Shown: positions 48,562 through 60,674, numbered from the stretch's first letter. The stretch: 64,000 nt of DNA from Megaleporinus macrocephalus (GCA_021613375.1 CM038703.1:23238194-23302193), one strand, 5' to 3'. The notes: a model not told the origin generated them from the letters alone. A program made the numbers and translations.

Positions 48562-49686
48562 ATTAGCTTTTTTAGATTCAGGTTTAATTTTTTAATTTTA
48601 CAGAACAAAGCACTACAGTTGTTGAGTTTGCAATATGGTTCTCGAGTTTTGTTCACGTAATAAGGCAGCAATAGTTATCGTTGTCAAGATTGCCAAGACA
48701 ATGTCGTGTAATTCAAGCTAAAAAAAGAGATATATTAAATGAATAGCATTAAACAGCTAAATATGTTTTAGTTATTCTAATGAGTAGCATATTTTTAACT
48801 ATTGACTTTGTAGCATGAAACACATGTCGAGTGAATACAGTGTAAAATTTCAAGGTATTAAACTGTGCTAAAACGTTCTATAAATGTTCTGAAAGGAACG
48901 GGTAGTCTACAAGATTGCCTTGTGTTTTGTGAGACTGGTTTATTCTAAAGGTTTTTAAATGAAGTTCTAAAAGATAATGCCAATCTATATGATTGTCTGA
49001 TAATCATTTGTTCCTGCTTCTTCGTTCTTTCTTTTTTTTGTTTTGTTAATTAGCGACCCTACATTCGCCTTTTCCAAAATCAAGAGACGTTCTGTGTATA
49101 TTGCACATAGTATGACGCATTTAAAGAGTAAACCATTTTGGGTATTATTATCCATTTTACAGTCGTTTTTGGCCAGGCTTATGCAAAATCTCAAGAGTCC
49201 TCGGACATGTAACATTTTAAAGATTTTCCAAGGGTCAACACAATCTACAGAACACGACGATTAAAATGTATTTATGTAAATGTTAATGCACGTGTATTGT
49301 TTTTTTATTGTTGATTTTTGGTGATAATGTGTTTGCCTATTTTCACCTAAAACAGTAACAAACATGCCCATTGATCAAGGGGGCCCAAGTTTTTGCATTC
49401 AACCGTTTGAGAACTTTAGGAAGCTTGCGAACAATGGACGACATTTAGTACAGAAATTGCTGAAACCAAAGGAAAAATACAAGTGCTGTGTAGGTGGCAA
49501 TCTTTGATATTACCATGAAAAACATGGTCGTGCATAAAATGTCCAATGAATGTCTCTGAAATTGTTCTTGTTCGTGATGCTGTGGATTCAGGTAGAAATC
49601 AGTCCATTAATTGGGATCATTCTGAGGAATCACGGCACATTTGGCCTATGTTGCAGCATTGTTCAGTCTCTAAATACAGGGTAGGC
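48562..49686. other. hoxa13a-hoxa11a interval, nothing specific
   Basis: AT-rich. Overlapping short frames at 48985-49264 on both strands are unconvincing. Confidence 0.4.
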
Positions 49687-50253
49687 TTACTTTTTACCCA
49701 CCAAATGTTTGCCCACTGGTGCGCAGAATATGAAAAATGTGAGAATATTTGGGTATATTGTGAAAATATATTTAAACAATGTGCCTCTAAATCGTTTATC
49801 TTCACCATTATGTATTACCAATTGTTCAAATGTATCCGTTCTTTGCCTGGAGATTTCTTGAGTCTCCTTTTTTATGTATCTGCGTTGCTTTTTTCCTAGC
49901 GCCCTTTTCACTTTCCTTTCCTCCAAATTTCCTGAAGAGTGCAGTGAAGATTTCCTCTGAAAGACGTTTGTGAGGAAGTCATGATGGCTGGAAGTCCATC
50001 CAGGGTATAGACCGTGGATTTGTATGGCGTCTGCAGTCTCTTCTCCAGTCTTGCGCCGCGGGTGACTCGTCCCCCTCCCCCGAACTTGAAGTCGACCGCA
50101 CTGCCAAGGCTGCGGTGGCCACACGAGGGGGGTTAAGCTAGTAGTAGACGTCCTGGCGCAAGAGAAACAGCAGAAGACTTTGCTTAAACTTAACAGACTA
50201 TCATGGTACCACATGACTTCCTCATCAATTACAAAGAAAGAATCATTAATCAT
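49687..50253 (-). other. Unrecognised 188-codon open frame
   Basis: An open frame antisense to hoxa11a begins MINDSFFVIDEEVMWYHDS and contains a basic stretch around KVKRALGKKQRRYIKKETQE. No homeobox, transposase or other family was recognised, and no TATA, splice or poly(A) support was seen. Its length exceeds most chance frames here, but the GC-richer half (49990-50160) lengthens frames on its own. Probably not a gene. Confidence 0.12.
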
Positions 50254-52391
50254 TGGTAAAACATCAACGTCATTCGGCTCATCAAACGTAAAGACATATT
50301 ATGTACCTCGCATTTTTTAAAAGCCGAGACTTTTGCCTTGTTAAGACACATGTTGCAGATTCTTTGCGGTTTTGTGCTGTCAGTGACAACCTACTAACCC
50401 ACCTGTTTATTTATGTCTATGCGTTATATTTCCATTACGCCTGGTGATGTCCGTCCTGTCTGCTCTGTTGAAAAGACAAAAGATATAAGCGAAAAGTAGT
50501 TAAGTTTCAGGTCTGTTTGTGTTTCCGTAGCACCCGGGCCTCAATTACTGCTGAAAGCTTTCCAACACACGGCGCGGAATTTGTCAGCAGTTGACGAAAA
50601 GGCGGAGCGTGTGGTCTCGAGGCCACGGTTTTGTTTTCGCGTCGCTGTTTTGCAGACGAAGGTCACTCCATCACCCAGACGACGCTGAACCCGGATTACA
50701 GCGACAATGATGACTTTGAAATCGGTTCCGTTGCGCTAAACTCCTTAAACTCGCTGTGTTCACGCGGTTTTAAGGTTCGATCTTTTTGAAGCTCGAGTTA
50801 CTCGATCGTCGTGTGCGTTCTGGCGAGACGTGCCCCATGCACGGGAATTAAGACAATGTGTAGCGGGGGCAATGTGGAGTCTAATCGAGCTTTAGCCCTT
50901 ACGGTCACACCAAGTTATCCTCAGACCCTTGTAGGTATTGCCAAGACCAACGTCACCCAGAACAAAAGGACTATTGGTTAAGCAACTAAGACGGACGTTA
51001 AATTAAATAAAATAATATCTGTGTTTTAGATATCGAAGTCTTCGGCAAACTAGGACACAGTTGTATTTGTAGCGTTTTATTTCCACTGCCGTTTTAAAAT
51101 GTGTTTTAATATCAACGTATTTGAAACGTGTTAAAATACAAAGATTTGCCACTTACAAATAGTAATCTACGTAGGTTTAAATGGCGGTTCGTAAAACGTC
51201 CTGTTTCATTTTAATTTAAGTACATTTCAAATCATTTAAAAGGTCTGTGTCAATAAACACCATGCATAATATAGAATGGAAACTGTGATAACAATGTTAC
51301 CATTACAAATCCATCGTTTAGTATACATTTGACATGGGTAAATTATTGAGGGAAAATAACTTTGAAAAGCAAATACAGTCTGTTTATCCTGAGCGTGCAA
51401 CAAGCCAAAGGAAGTCACAAGCAACATTTGGCACCAAACAGTCTGAACATCAAGGTAGTCTTCTCCACGAAGGTCACCACAGCCACATTGACACTGACGT
51501 TCCTCTGTGCAGATGCTTCTTGGTGTGCAATAGCATACCTTGATTGTTTCCAGATTTTTCCAAAGTAACGTAAAGGCTTTATAACGACATTTTTCGGCGA
51601 CAGCTGTGAAATCTCGAAAACATTTTCTCATGATTTTGACATATTACCTCGATACGCTGGCTTGCGCTGATGCCATTTATTGTGTATTCTATTTTGTTTT
51701 GTCTTTAGGTCTGCATTGGAAAAGTGCTTTTTTGTTTTTCACATGAACAAAAGTAATTGTCCACATGCACACACTTAAACGTATTCAGTCAATCTTCGCA
51801 TAAGGCAGAGTACCAATTGGTTCCGATTTTTTAGGCTAGTGCCATAGGTATTTGGCCACCTTCTTTTTTGTAGTCATTCATTTCGTTAAACTGAGGCTAA
51901 ATCATATTTGTTAAAATATGCCTACCATTTATACATAGCAAGATAAGTAAGCATAAATAACAGTTGGTATTCGCAGATGCTTTGTTTATTCTAAAACTAG
52001 TGCCTTTCGTAAATTAGGCAAACTTGTTTGCCGTTTTTACTTTGGTATCAAAAAGTTTGTTTTTGTTTATTGTCGTCAAATATAACGTTAAACAAACGTA
52101 ATCTAGTTTCAGATAATTATTACCTAGAATACGAATATAGTTTAGGTCACAATTATGAAATTATTTATCTACACATTGATTTTTGGTGTCTTCGGGTAAA
52201 GAGACTTGACATGGCCTTGGCATTGATTGTGCTAGTTCGCAATGTTTTGTTTATGTTATTTAGAAGGAGATAAACATGTGTTTTGCCATAATCCCAAGTA
52301 CACTTTAGTGTGTAGCTCGGCGGTTAACCAGCAGCTACCAGCATACAAGCCTATATGCGTCTCACTAAAAACGAGAGCGCGCACATACATG

Positions 52392-52394
<3 letters not shown>
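50254..52394. promoter_or_regulatory. hoxa11a upstream interval with candidate elements
   Basis: Two higher-complexity blocks stand out. The first is 50500-50800 (CpG-rich, with GGCCTCAATTACTGCTG). The second is 51360-51620, which has an open frame on each strand, an AAGGTCACCACAGCCACA stretch and AAAGGCTTTATAACGACA (a TTTAT posterior-Hox-type word). No gene was recognised. The regulatory role is inference. Confidence 0.25.

Positions 52395-52431
<37 letters not shown>
52395..52431. repeat. (CA)n microsatellite
   Basis: About 18 CA units, followed by a GA-rich stretch to 52490, just upstream of the hoxa11a promoter. Confidence 0.95.
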
Positions 52432-52504
52432 AAGTGGAACAGGGAGCGAGAGAGAGGGAGAGGAAAAGCGAGTGAGGGAGAAAAAAGAAATCTGTCAATT
52501 TCTG

Positions 52505-52525
52505 ATGAGAGTCACGTGACCGTGG
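52505..52525 (+). promoter_or_regulatory. hoxa11a proximal promoter E-box
   Basis: A palindromic TCACGTGA at 52512-52519 lies 199 bp before the start codon, matching the site in the hoxa13a promoter. CpG-rich sequence follows to the ATG, with no TATA box seen. Confidence 0.5.
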
Positions 52526-52710
52526 CCTCCCTTGGAATGGATGGAGATGAATTTCCACGTCAGCCTACGTCTCAAAATTTCTGCCTTGCGTACGCGGCTT
52601 CAAAGGGAGGGCGAGAGGAGCGCGCGCGCTCGCGAGCCATGTTGAGGACGCTGGGCACGGCTCTCGCTAGCCCGAGCTAGGAAAACAACACCCCCCACCC
52701 CAAGCCCCGA

Positions 52711-54668
52711 ATGATGGATTTCGACGAGAGGGTTCCCGTCAGTTCCAACATGTATCTGCAGAGCTGTACATACTACGTCCCGGGCGCAGACTTCCCCCCG
52801 CTGCCCTCTTTCCTCTCGCAAAGCCCCTCTTCTCGCCCCGTCCCCTATTCCTACTCGTCCAACCTGCCGCAGGTCCAGCCCGTGAGGGAGGTGACATTCC
52901 GGGACTATGCAGCGTTTGACACGTCCGGAAAGTGGCCTCCTCACCGGGCACCGCTGGCTCAGTGCTACCCAGGAGAGGACGTGGTGCACCGGGAATGCTT
53001 GCCATCCTCGACGGGCGTCGGGGAAATGCTCGCGAAGAACACCTCCGCTGTGTACCACCACCACCACCACTCTACGTCAGGCTCGAGCGCGTCGACGTCG
53101 ACCTTCTACGGGAGCATTGGGAGAAATGGCGTGCTGCCGCAAGCCTTCGACCAGTTCTTCGACACCGCCTACGGGAATCTGGAAAATGCGCCCAGCGAGG
53201 AGTTTACGACGGCGGACAAGCAGCAGCAGTCCAGCAAGCAGCAGACGGCAGCGCCCGCTCCGGACCAGGAGGCGGAGGGGAAGGAGCGAGGCGAGACCAG
53301 CAGCCCCGAGTCCTCTTCCGGCAACAACGATGAAAAGAGGAGCGGAACGAGCAGTAAGTATGGGCGCAGCGACCCTGTCATGAGAGAAAGTTTGCAATCT
53401 TGCGAGCTGCTGTTAAAATTTTTATATGCTGTTTTATAAGCGTATAAGGTTTATTGAGGGCTTGAGATTTCCCCAACAAAACGTACTTATAAACTGTGTG
53501 AGAATCACGTGCTTGGAATTGAAATTGGCCATGAAATACTCTAGGCCGGAGATTTTTTGTCTTTACTTGAACTTTAAAAACGTAATTTCTCCGTGCAAGT
53601 GATTTTTAAAGCGGCCATAGAAACCAGCTTCTCGTATAACTCTGTAAAATTACAAATGCTACTTTCACGGGTTATTGGCGTTAAAAAGCCCTTGTGGGTG
53701 TGTGAGAGTGTGTGTGAAGAGTGAGCACACTGGACTGTGTGCGCTAAACAAAGTACATTAACACGATTGTGTACTGTTTTAATATTTAAAAATCTTATTT
53801 GAATGCAAGACCTTAATGTTTTGCACATTTTATGTAATGTCGGTTTTCTACATGCCAAGTGTCTGGATTATTGTAGGCCAGTATAACAGTACCACAACTA
53901 TTAATTCTAATTGTACAGAATGTGCAATACTGTATAAGCAGTAGCTTTTTTGTCTTGAACTTTAATGTTTTGGACATTTATATATGAGGGTGCTTTTATG
54001 TACAGATCATGTCCTAACTTGATAGTACCATACTTTTTCAAATTCTATATACCAGAAATGTTGTATATCAGCATGCGCAGATTTAGCTGGAAATGTTTAA
54101 TTATATTAATAATTTGCATAAAATTCTCTGACGTTTTGCACGTTTTTACGTCTTATGTTCAAGTCAGTTTAGTAGCAGTATAACTCAGTTACAGTCAAAA
54201 AATGCTGGTGAAAGAATCTGAACGTATAAGGCGAAACAGCATAAACCTTATAAACATTACTGTTGCGTTTAAAAGCTTAGTACCACCCCAATGTGGTTTA
54301 CATATAAAACGAAGGTGAGGTAACATTGCAAACATTGCTGCTGTTTTAACGTTTAATCATGTTAAACGCATTGTCAGTTTGGAACAACGTATCAAAGTAT
54401 GTGCCTTATCTTGTAATCTTCTGTGTGGCTTCCAGATGCACCCAGAGTTCGGAAGAAGAGATGCCCCTACACCAAATATCAGATTCGTGAATTGGAGAGG
54501 GAGTTCTTCTTCAGTGTGTACATCAACAAAGAGAAAAGGCTTCAGCTCTCACGAATGCTCAACCTGACCGACCGTCAAGTCAAAATCTGGTTTCAGAACA
54601 GGCGCATGAAAGAGAAGAAGCTGAACCGGGATCGTTTACAGTACTACACCACGAACCCTTTATTATAG
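52711..54668 (+). CDS. hoxa11a: Homeobox protein Hoxa11a, two exons
   Basis: A posterior AbdB-class transcription factor acting in fin or limb zeugopod, kidney and reproductive tract patterning in vertebrates. Exon 1 is 52711-53353 and exon 2 is 54436-54668, with a 1082-bp GT-AG intron, giving 291 residues. The start [20 protein letters not shown] is the Hoxa11 N-terminus. It is followed by [38 protein letters not shown] sequence (with IGRNG here), and a Ser-rich [10 protein letters not shown] linker. The homeodomain is at about residues 219-278 ([20 protein letters not shown]), with [13 protein letters not shown], and a tail [14 protein letters not shown] five-histidine run is present at about residue 115. 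Frames in exon 1 on either strand (for example 52600-53397) are shadows. Confidence 0.96.
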
Positions 54669-55354
54669 GGTCCCGGGACAGCAGACCCAACTGCTGCAAT
54701 AACACACGCATTAATAATGAGGCGATCAAGATGTTCAGCGGTTAATTTCAAGTTCGAGGACTTGAGGCGGCGTTCGCTTTGACTTGATGCAATGACAGTG
54801 AGCATGAGCCACGTCGACTACGGGTTATTTAGTGAATGCATATGTCTGCTCGTTCGTTTTTCTTTATGCTCAGCCAAAAAATGCTTTGCGAAACTCGTAG
54901 ACGCACAGAGGTCCCAAACATGTTTGCTAGAACCCAAATGTGCCCTAGAGTGCAGTCTAATTTAATTTCTTTTTTTAATCCAAAATGTCTTGCTTGAAAA
55001 AAATGAATTGAAAAGTTGAGAAGCATTCGTATGCAATATTGCGCTAGGCGGAATCACGCCTGGAATCACATTACAGTCTTTAAGGCTGAAGACGTCGTGT
55101 GACCAAACAGTAAGACACGCGAGAAACGTGATTTCGACTTTTCTCGGCTTGCAAAGCTATTTATTGATTACTACACCACTGTGGCGATATTTCGTCTTCC
55201 GTATATATAATTACTATTGAGGGAACTCATTTAAACATCTAAACCCGGCCCACAGTTGCACTTGAGGTGTTACTAATGCGCTGCGAAAGTGGTCTTGTCT
55301 GGAGTTCGCAGATTTTCCAGATATAAACTCTGTCAATGTAACAACGGCGAAACA

Positions 55355-55360
55355 AATAAA
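55355..55360 (+). terminator. Putative hoxa11a poly(A) signal
   Basis: AATAAA within GAAACAAATAAAAACAACACG, 687 bp after the hoxa11a stop. Confidence 0.4.
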
Positions 55361-56399
55361 AACAACACGAGACGTTTGATCAAGAAAAGAAAAAACTGAC
55401 TATTCTCACCAAAGCAGTGACTACAGAGTCTGCTTTTGTGAACTCCGTTTGGAGAGGCCTGAAGGAAAAGAGTAATGTCCCTATGGTTGCAGCTGGCTAA
55501 GGACCTACTCTATGAAATCACCTTTTCACCCGACGAGGAAGGATTATTTTTCACGGTTTACATATCCACGTTTTCTGCACCGCATAGAAACGTGAAGAAC
55601 ATTTAATTTTTTTAATGAATACGACTGGACTTCACTGCTTGTAATGCCATGTGTCATATATTTCCAGAAAACAACAATTAAAAAAATTGTGAGAAGCGTT
55701 AAGGCTGTTTTTGGACTGGCGTTTTATGGATGAGTAAATAATAATTTCATTTCTTTAAATGGGAAACATGAAGTTGGAAAATTACAATTGTACAATGGAT
55801 TGTCGGAACAGTTCAACAACCGAAGCCCTTTCAAATGATTAGTGAAATCTAAGTTGTAGTGACAAAAAATATCACACCAGCTTTTTACATTATGTAAATA
55901 AACTATTGTTGTCGTTGTACGTATTAGTTGCAGCCATTTTTTATCTGTTTCCTTTCGCACTTTCCTCACTCTCTCCAGGTGTAGTCTGAATGCCTTCATA
56001 ATATGGAGCCACATTTACCAATGTCTTCCCAAGTTTTTTTGTGAAAGGTCCTGAGATTCATGGCTCGTTCTTTAACTGCAGAATTGTTTGCACGTTTGTG
56101 CTAATGAGGTTGCGTAGATTGTGTTCTTACCTAATGGATGAGGCCCATTGGTCGTTGTTTATGTTTGATCCATGTTCTTTACACTCAGCTGTCCAACTTT
56201 TTTTTCTTACTTCTGCTATTGAAGTTGTAATCTCGGGCTAACCTTGACGTTTGCGATTCTTCCCCTTATGTAAAAGAATCAAAACTCTTTATCAGGTGTA
56301 TTTGCTTCTACCTGAGGGCTTTACTGTTGTTGTGACCGCATTTCCGCGTTTGCTGTTATTAGTTTATGGCTGCAGCCGTAGGGTTCATGTATGACAATC
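55361..56399. other. hoxa11a-hoxa10a interval, nothing specific
   Basis: The 96-codon minus-strand frame at 55724-56014 and the plus-strand frame at 56041-56241 have no family motif. No transposon seen. Confidence 0.4.
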
Positions 56400-56423
56400 G
56401 AGAGAGAGAGAGAGAGAGAGAGA
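56400..56423. repeat. (GA)n microsatellite
   Basis: About 12 GA units flanking the candidate regulatory block. Confidence 0.95.
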
Positions 56424-56429
56424 AGAATG

Positions 56430-56960
56430 AAGTTTATGGTTGCGCGCGGCGGAACGGCTAGGCCAGCGCATCCTTTGAGGCGCTGAGGAATCTCAGCCTA
56501 ATTACTAGGACATCCTCCCTGTTGCTAGAGCAACGTGGCCATAAAAGCTGTCTGCGTCTAGAGCATTTGGACGATTGCAGTGCGGTGCCATAAACCGTCT
56601 CAGAACCAAGGTTATTAGCTGCGTTTCCAAGGTGGCCGGGCAAAGAAGAAGACCAGAAACGACGGCTGTCGGGGCACTGCACGTGGCTTTTCCGTCCAGT
56701 TCAAATGCATTTATCAACGCTCGTTTCTCTAATCGAGCGCTTTCCGCTGTCTTTTTACCTTTCATTGTGTCTTTTAACAAAGACTGGCAATCAGAAGTGA
56801 CAGTTCCTTCTGGATGCATGCTGGGTGTCCACTGGGCGGCGCTCTTGAGATCAATGTCATGGCCGTGGAGGATCTTGTATGATCGAGCTGAAGCCCACCG
56901 ATTGAAGACTTTGGAACCTGTCTCGCAGGTAAACACAGAAAAAGCATTTGTTTAGCATTA
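56430..56960. promoter_or_regulatory. Candidate regulatory block between hoxa11a and hoxa10a
   Basis: GC-richer, high-complexity DNA open in a frame on each strand (56505-56936 minus, 56575-56955 plus), which suggests composition rather than coding. It holds GTTGCTAGAGCAAC at 56521-56534, a perfect inverted repeat of RFX X-box type. Two CCATAAA posterior-Hox/Cdx-type sites lie at 56539-56545 and 56588-56594. A GCACGTGG E-box is near 56680, and a weaker CTCF-like CCACTGGGCGGCG is at 56829-56841. Function is inferred from motifs only. Confidence 0.4.
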
Positions 56961-58046
56961 TCTGTGTGTTAACAGTTCAACCGGAATTGACTCATGTTGG
57001 TACAAACAGACAGGTCATGTACATAATACGACTTCCTGACACAACATCGTGGACTGACTAGTGCAAGTTAAGTAGACTTCTGAAAAATACTACACCGAAA
57101 GGGGCTTTAGGGTCGTAGGTTACTTCCATTAAACAATATCAAATGGAAAGCAGTTGTTTGGATCTAACGATCAAACGCGTTTGCTTTAAAATGATCTGTC
57201 TCTGAAATATTTCATGCAATTAACTTTCTCTCCCCAGAACGCATATAAATCATCTCCTGTTCTTATTAAATTAAATAAGACAGTGTAAAGACATGTTGCC
57301 CATTAAAGTCCCACTTTTAGCACCGAATCAAATATTTCACAGCAAACGGGCCATGCTTTAGCCTTCTCCGATTAGAAAATCCATTAAGCACGCGGGCGCC
57401 TAGGTCCTTTTTTCATCACATCTATGAACAAAATTTATGAGATTCATTTTTTCAAAATGATCAGTAATGTTGCTGAAGCTAAATTATGGCCAACCGAATT
57501 AATTGTGACCTTAACCGTCACGACCATAGTTCATTTAGTCCTGGTTTGGATATAGTTTTGGCTAGCAGTGTCTGGAATTTCTCCAAAGGTCATTTTTTCT
57601 TTCTTTCTCGGTTTTGAAGCATGAGTGGTGGCATGTGAAATGTAGATTGCAACTTTGCTACAAGATCCGGAAGGGACTTTCAGTGACCACATGGAGCGGC
57701 GAGAGCAGTCAGAGGGGCAAGAAGGGTCCTGTTACAGTGCACGTGGAGCCTTTGTCTCTCGTGAAAAATAAATGTTTCCGCTGCTCGAAATAAAACCCTA
57801 TGTTATTGTTTATGATTTCCGTTTAAAGCGAACACGATCTGAGACAGAGAAAGAAGCTCGACTCAGTTCGACCTCCGGAAATAATACAGAAATTAATGCA
57901 GCATTATTATCGTAAAGTATTTTAAAATGTAACAAAAATAAGCAAGCAAAAAACATGTGTGTGAACGCATATTATTGTATTTGTATTTTTCATTCTTACA
58001 TGTTTTGTCTTTGATGACATTTTCATTTTAAATTGAATAACAACCG
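56961..58046. other. hoxa11a-hoxa10a interval, possible further element
   Basis: 57655-57850 is higher in complexity (GGAGCGGCGAGAGCAGTCAG, GTGCACGTGGAGCC, CCGCTGCTCGAAATAAAACC) and may be regulatory. No gene seen. Confidence 0.3.
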
Positions 58047-58057
58047 TTCTTCTTCTT

Positions 58058-58088
<31 letters not shown>

Positions 58089-58102
58089 TTATTATTATTA
58101 TT
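58047..58102. repeat. (TTC)n/(TTA)n compound microsatellite
   Basis: About 14 TTC units run into TTA units. The antisense poly-arginine frame is an artefact. Confidence 0.95.
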
Positions 58103-58200
58103 TTCATCAGTGCATGCCACATGTTTTTGCAATACAGTATGTCATGTGACGGTAACTGTAGGTTTTTACTTTAAAATGTATACATGTATATACAATAGTT

Positions 58201-58201
58201 A

Positions 58202-58261
<60 letters not shown>
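58201..58261. repeat. (ATA)n microsatellite
   Basis: About 20 ATA trinucleotide units. Confidence 0.96.
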
Positions 58262-59560
58262 TGGAAATTAGTAATGCAATTTAGGACACATTAAGAAAGC
58301 ACGGCCTTGTTTATCTAGGTACAATCACATTTTACTTATAATTACTTATATTAAATATTACATCACTCACAAAAAAACAAAAATACAACCAAAAATGCTC
58401 TCAACTAGAAAGAAGTGTTTATAATAAAATAATGAGATTACTAGAGTACTGTTGGCGTCCTGATACATGTAGGCCTGAACAATAATTTTAGACCTTCAGG
58501 GCTTACATTTTTCGGGATTAGCGCTAAACATTTTAGCAATTTGTTAGAATAATAACAAGCAAGCATAGAAAAGTGATCATTTATAGTGTTATATAAGACT
58601 ATGTGTTTGCAAAGACAATTAATGACTATTTATGTAATGCAAAGATCACCCTGAATGATTATCTCATCATTAATACTCTCTAATATTCAGCTAATTGTAT
58701 TTTGTTTTAGAGAAACCAAATCCGGAGAGCATGCTATATCATATAGGCCACTGGTATATCCTATAGGCGACTGGTATGTATAATGTGTAAAAATCGTCCT
58801 TTAAGGCTCTATTTTTAACTGGGGGTTGATTAGCGATTAAGCTGTTCCTAAGAAAGGCTATTTAGCTCTGAAATCACTGCTGCAGACATTTACACCAAGA
58901 CTCTTTCTTGTGTTTTGCGGTAGGCTGTAATTTATAGTTGGCTTCCATTGTACGCTGAATCCACTACTTATCCTCATTAGGAGATATTTTACGCCCTTCC
59001 ATTTGTTACACAACGTTTTCACATTTTACAAGACTGAACATGTCTGTTCACTGGTGATTTGTCCTCGGGTGGAGCGATCTCGGCAAACTCTTAACCGCAG
59101 GTTGCGAGACGTTTTCCTTTCTGCATATTTTCTCCATCTTGTTTTGAGCGCGTGTGAATTTTCAAAACAGTGAAAAACTAACCCCTTACTCTCTCCCTCT
59201 CTCTCTCCCTCTCGATCACACACATGCACACACACTCTTACATACAAATGCAAGCAAACAATATTAGCCGCAGGTTAAGACGGGTTTCTTTCCGCATGTC
59301 ACAAATAACTTTCTCGGGTTCGTTTTGTGGCTGTGCACTTACATATACTAAAATTAAATCGACAGCTTAAATGAAGTGTCAGTCACTTGTACGTGACTAA
59401 CACATGTTGCTGTATGATAGTGCACTTCTCTTATTAAGAATTTGCATTGCCAAAATTGTGTTAGCACGTTTTATCCATGTGCAACTGATTGACAAATGTG
59501 AGTCATCAAAACTCAAAGCACAGTTTCTTCACGGAAAGAAGAAAGACAAGATCAAAAGAC
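58262..59560. other. hoxa10a distal upstream
   Basis: 58800-58990 carries high-complexity sequence (TTGATTAGCGATTAAGC, GGCTGTAATTTATAGTTGGC) that may be a conserved element. A short GCCACTGGTATAT/GCGACTGGTATGT near-duplication lies at 58750-58780. A CT/CA-rich patch is at 59188-59240. No gene seen. Confidence 0.3.
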
Positions 59561-59564
59561 GTCG

Positions 59565-59640
59565 GTACGTCACATGCTCCAGCCCAGACTTGGTCTCGAG
59601 CCTGCGGGCGACGTAGCTCCACTGGGGGCGTGGCCCTGTG
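59565..59640 (+). promoter_or_regulatory. hoxa10a proximal promoter region
   Basis: TACGTCACATGC gives a TCACATG E-box at 59570-59576, 155 bp before the start codon. A GC-box-like CTGGGGGCGTGGCC follows near 59622. The position parallels the E-boxes of hoxa13a and hoxa11a. Confidence 0.4.
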
Positions 59641-59724
59641 TGTTTGTGCGCTTCCCCTCGTTCAGGAGTGCACACAGGAATTCGCGAGGACGGCTCATCT
59701 TCTCCAGCATGTACGGCACTCAAG

Positions 59725-60674
59725 ATGACCAGCAGAGAGGACTCTCATTTCCCCTTGCCAAAGCGAACACCTGTGATGGCGTGCATTACCGGCCCGGTAA
59801 GTCGTGAGTTCCTCCTACGCTCTGAACCCAGTGACAGCATTGCGGCCCAGTACAGAAACGGCAGACCCAGCCCTGAGCATTATGCTCTCTCAAACTGCGG
59901 CCTTTATTCTGGTTCCAACAAGCTTCCAGACGATGACGATGTGGTCCCCGGTCAAGGCGCGTCTATGGCCAGCGCGGAGATGTGGATGGAGGCGCCAAGG
60001 TCCTGCCGAATGCTACCGCTACCGTCCGCAACCCATCAGCAAGATACCATGTCTACCTGCTTCTCACCGCGGGACATCAAACAGGAGAACTCGTGTTACC
60101 TTTACGAGCCACTGAAAATCTCAACAACCGCAGTTCCCTGCGTGGAGGACTTCTCCAACGCATGCGTTGCTTCAGGGTCCTACGTAGTCAGCAGTAATGA
60201 CAGTAGATCGGTTCCAGTTCCAGGTTACTTCCGGCTGTCTCAGATCCATCCACATGCAAAGATTTATCAGCACGGCCACACGGACCATCACACTTTGATT
60301 CCAGTGACGTCTTCAGATATTTCTCGTTTTGATGTCCCACCGCCCAACTCAAAGCAAGCGCCTGAACAAAGACCTAGCGATGTCATGGAGTCTCCCAGGA
60401 GCAGAGAAGAGGAGTCTCCCGCCTACAGCGACAAAGATGAGACCCATGAGACTACTGACGAACGGATGTCATCTCCCGAGCACACAGAAAACCTGAGAAA
60501 ATGTCCAGAAAACAATGGGAAAGGTTAGCCAAACTCATTCTTAAAAATTAAAATGTTATATTGACACGTTATCCTAAGTCATTACTTATCTTTAAACAAA
60601 CTAGTAGTTTAAGTATTTAAGCATAAAGTGTTTATTTAATGATTGAAAATGCTAAAACAAGCCCGTATTAGAGT

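Noticed and set aside
43084..52710. A hoxa12 gene or remnant
   Set aside because: No homeobox-like sequence (WFQNRR or KKR.PY) was seen in any frame, and vertebrate HoxA clusters are known to lack a Hoxa12.
52600..53397. Alternative frames over hoxa11a exon 1
   Set aside because: Shadows of the Hoxa11a coding frame.
56505..56955. 126- and 143-codon frames on opposite strands
   Set aside because: Both strands open at once, with no splice sites or motifs; better explained as GC-rich regulatory DNA.
59615..59635. CTCF site in the hoxa10a promoter (CTCCACTGGGGGCGTGG)
   Set aside because: Spacing between the CCAC and GGGGGC halves is one base off the consensus; it fits a GC box better.
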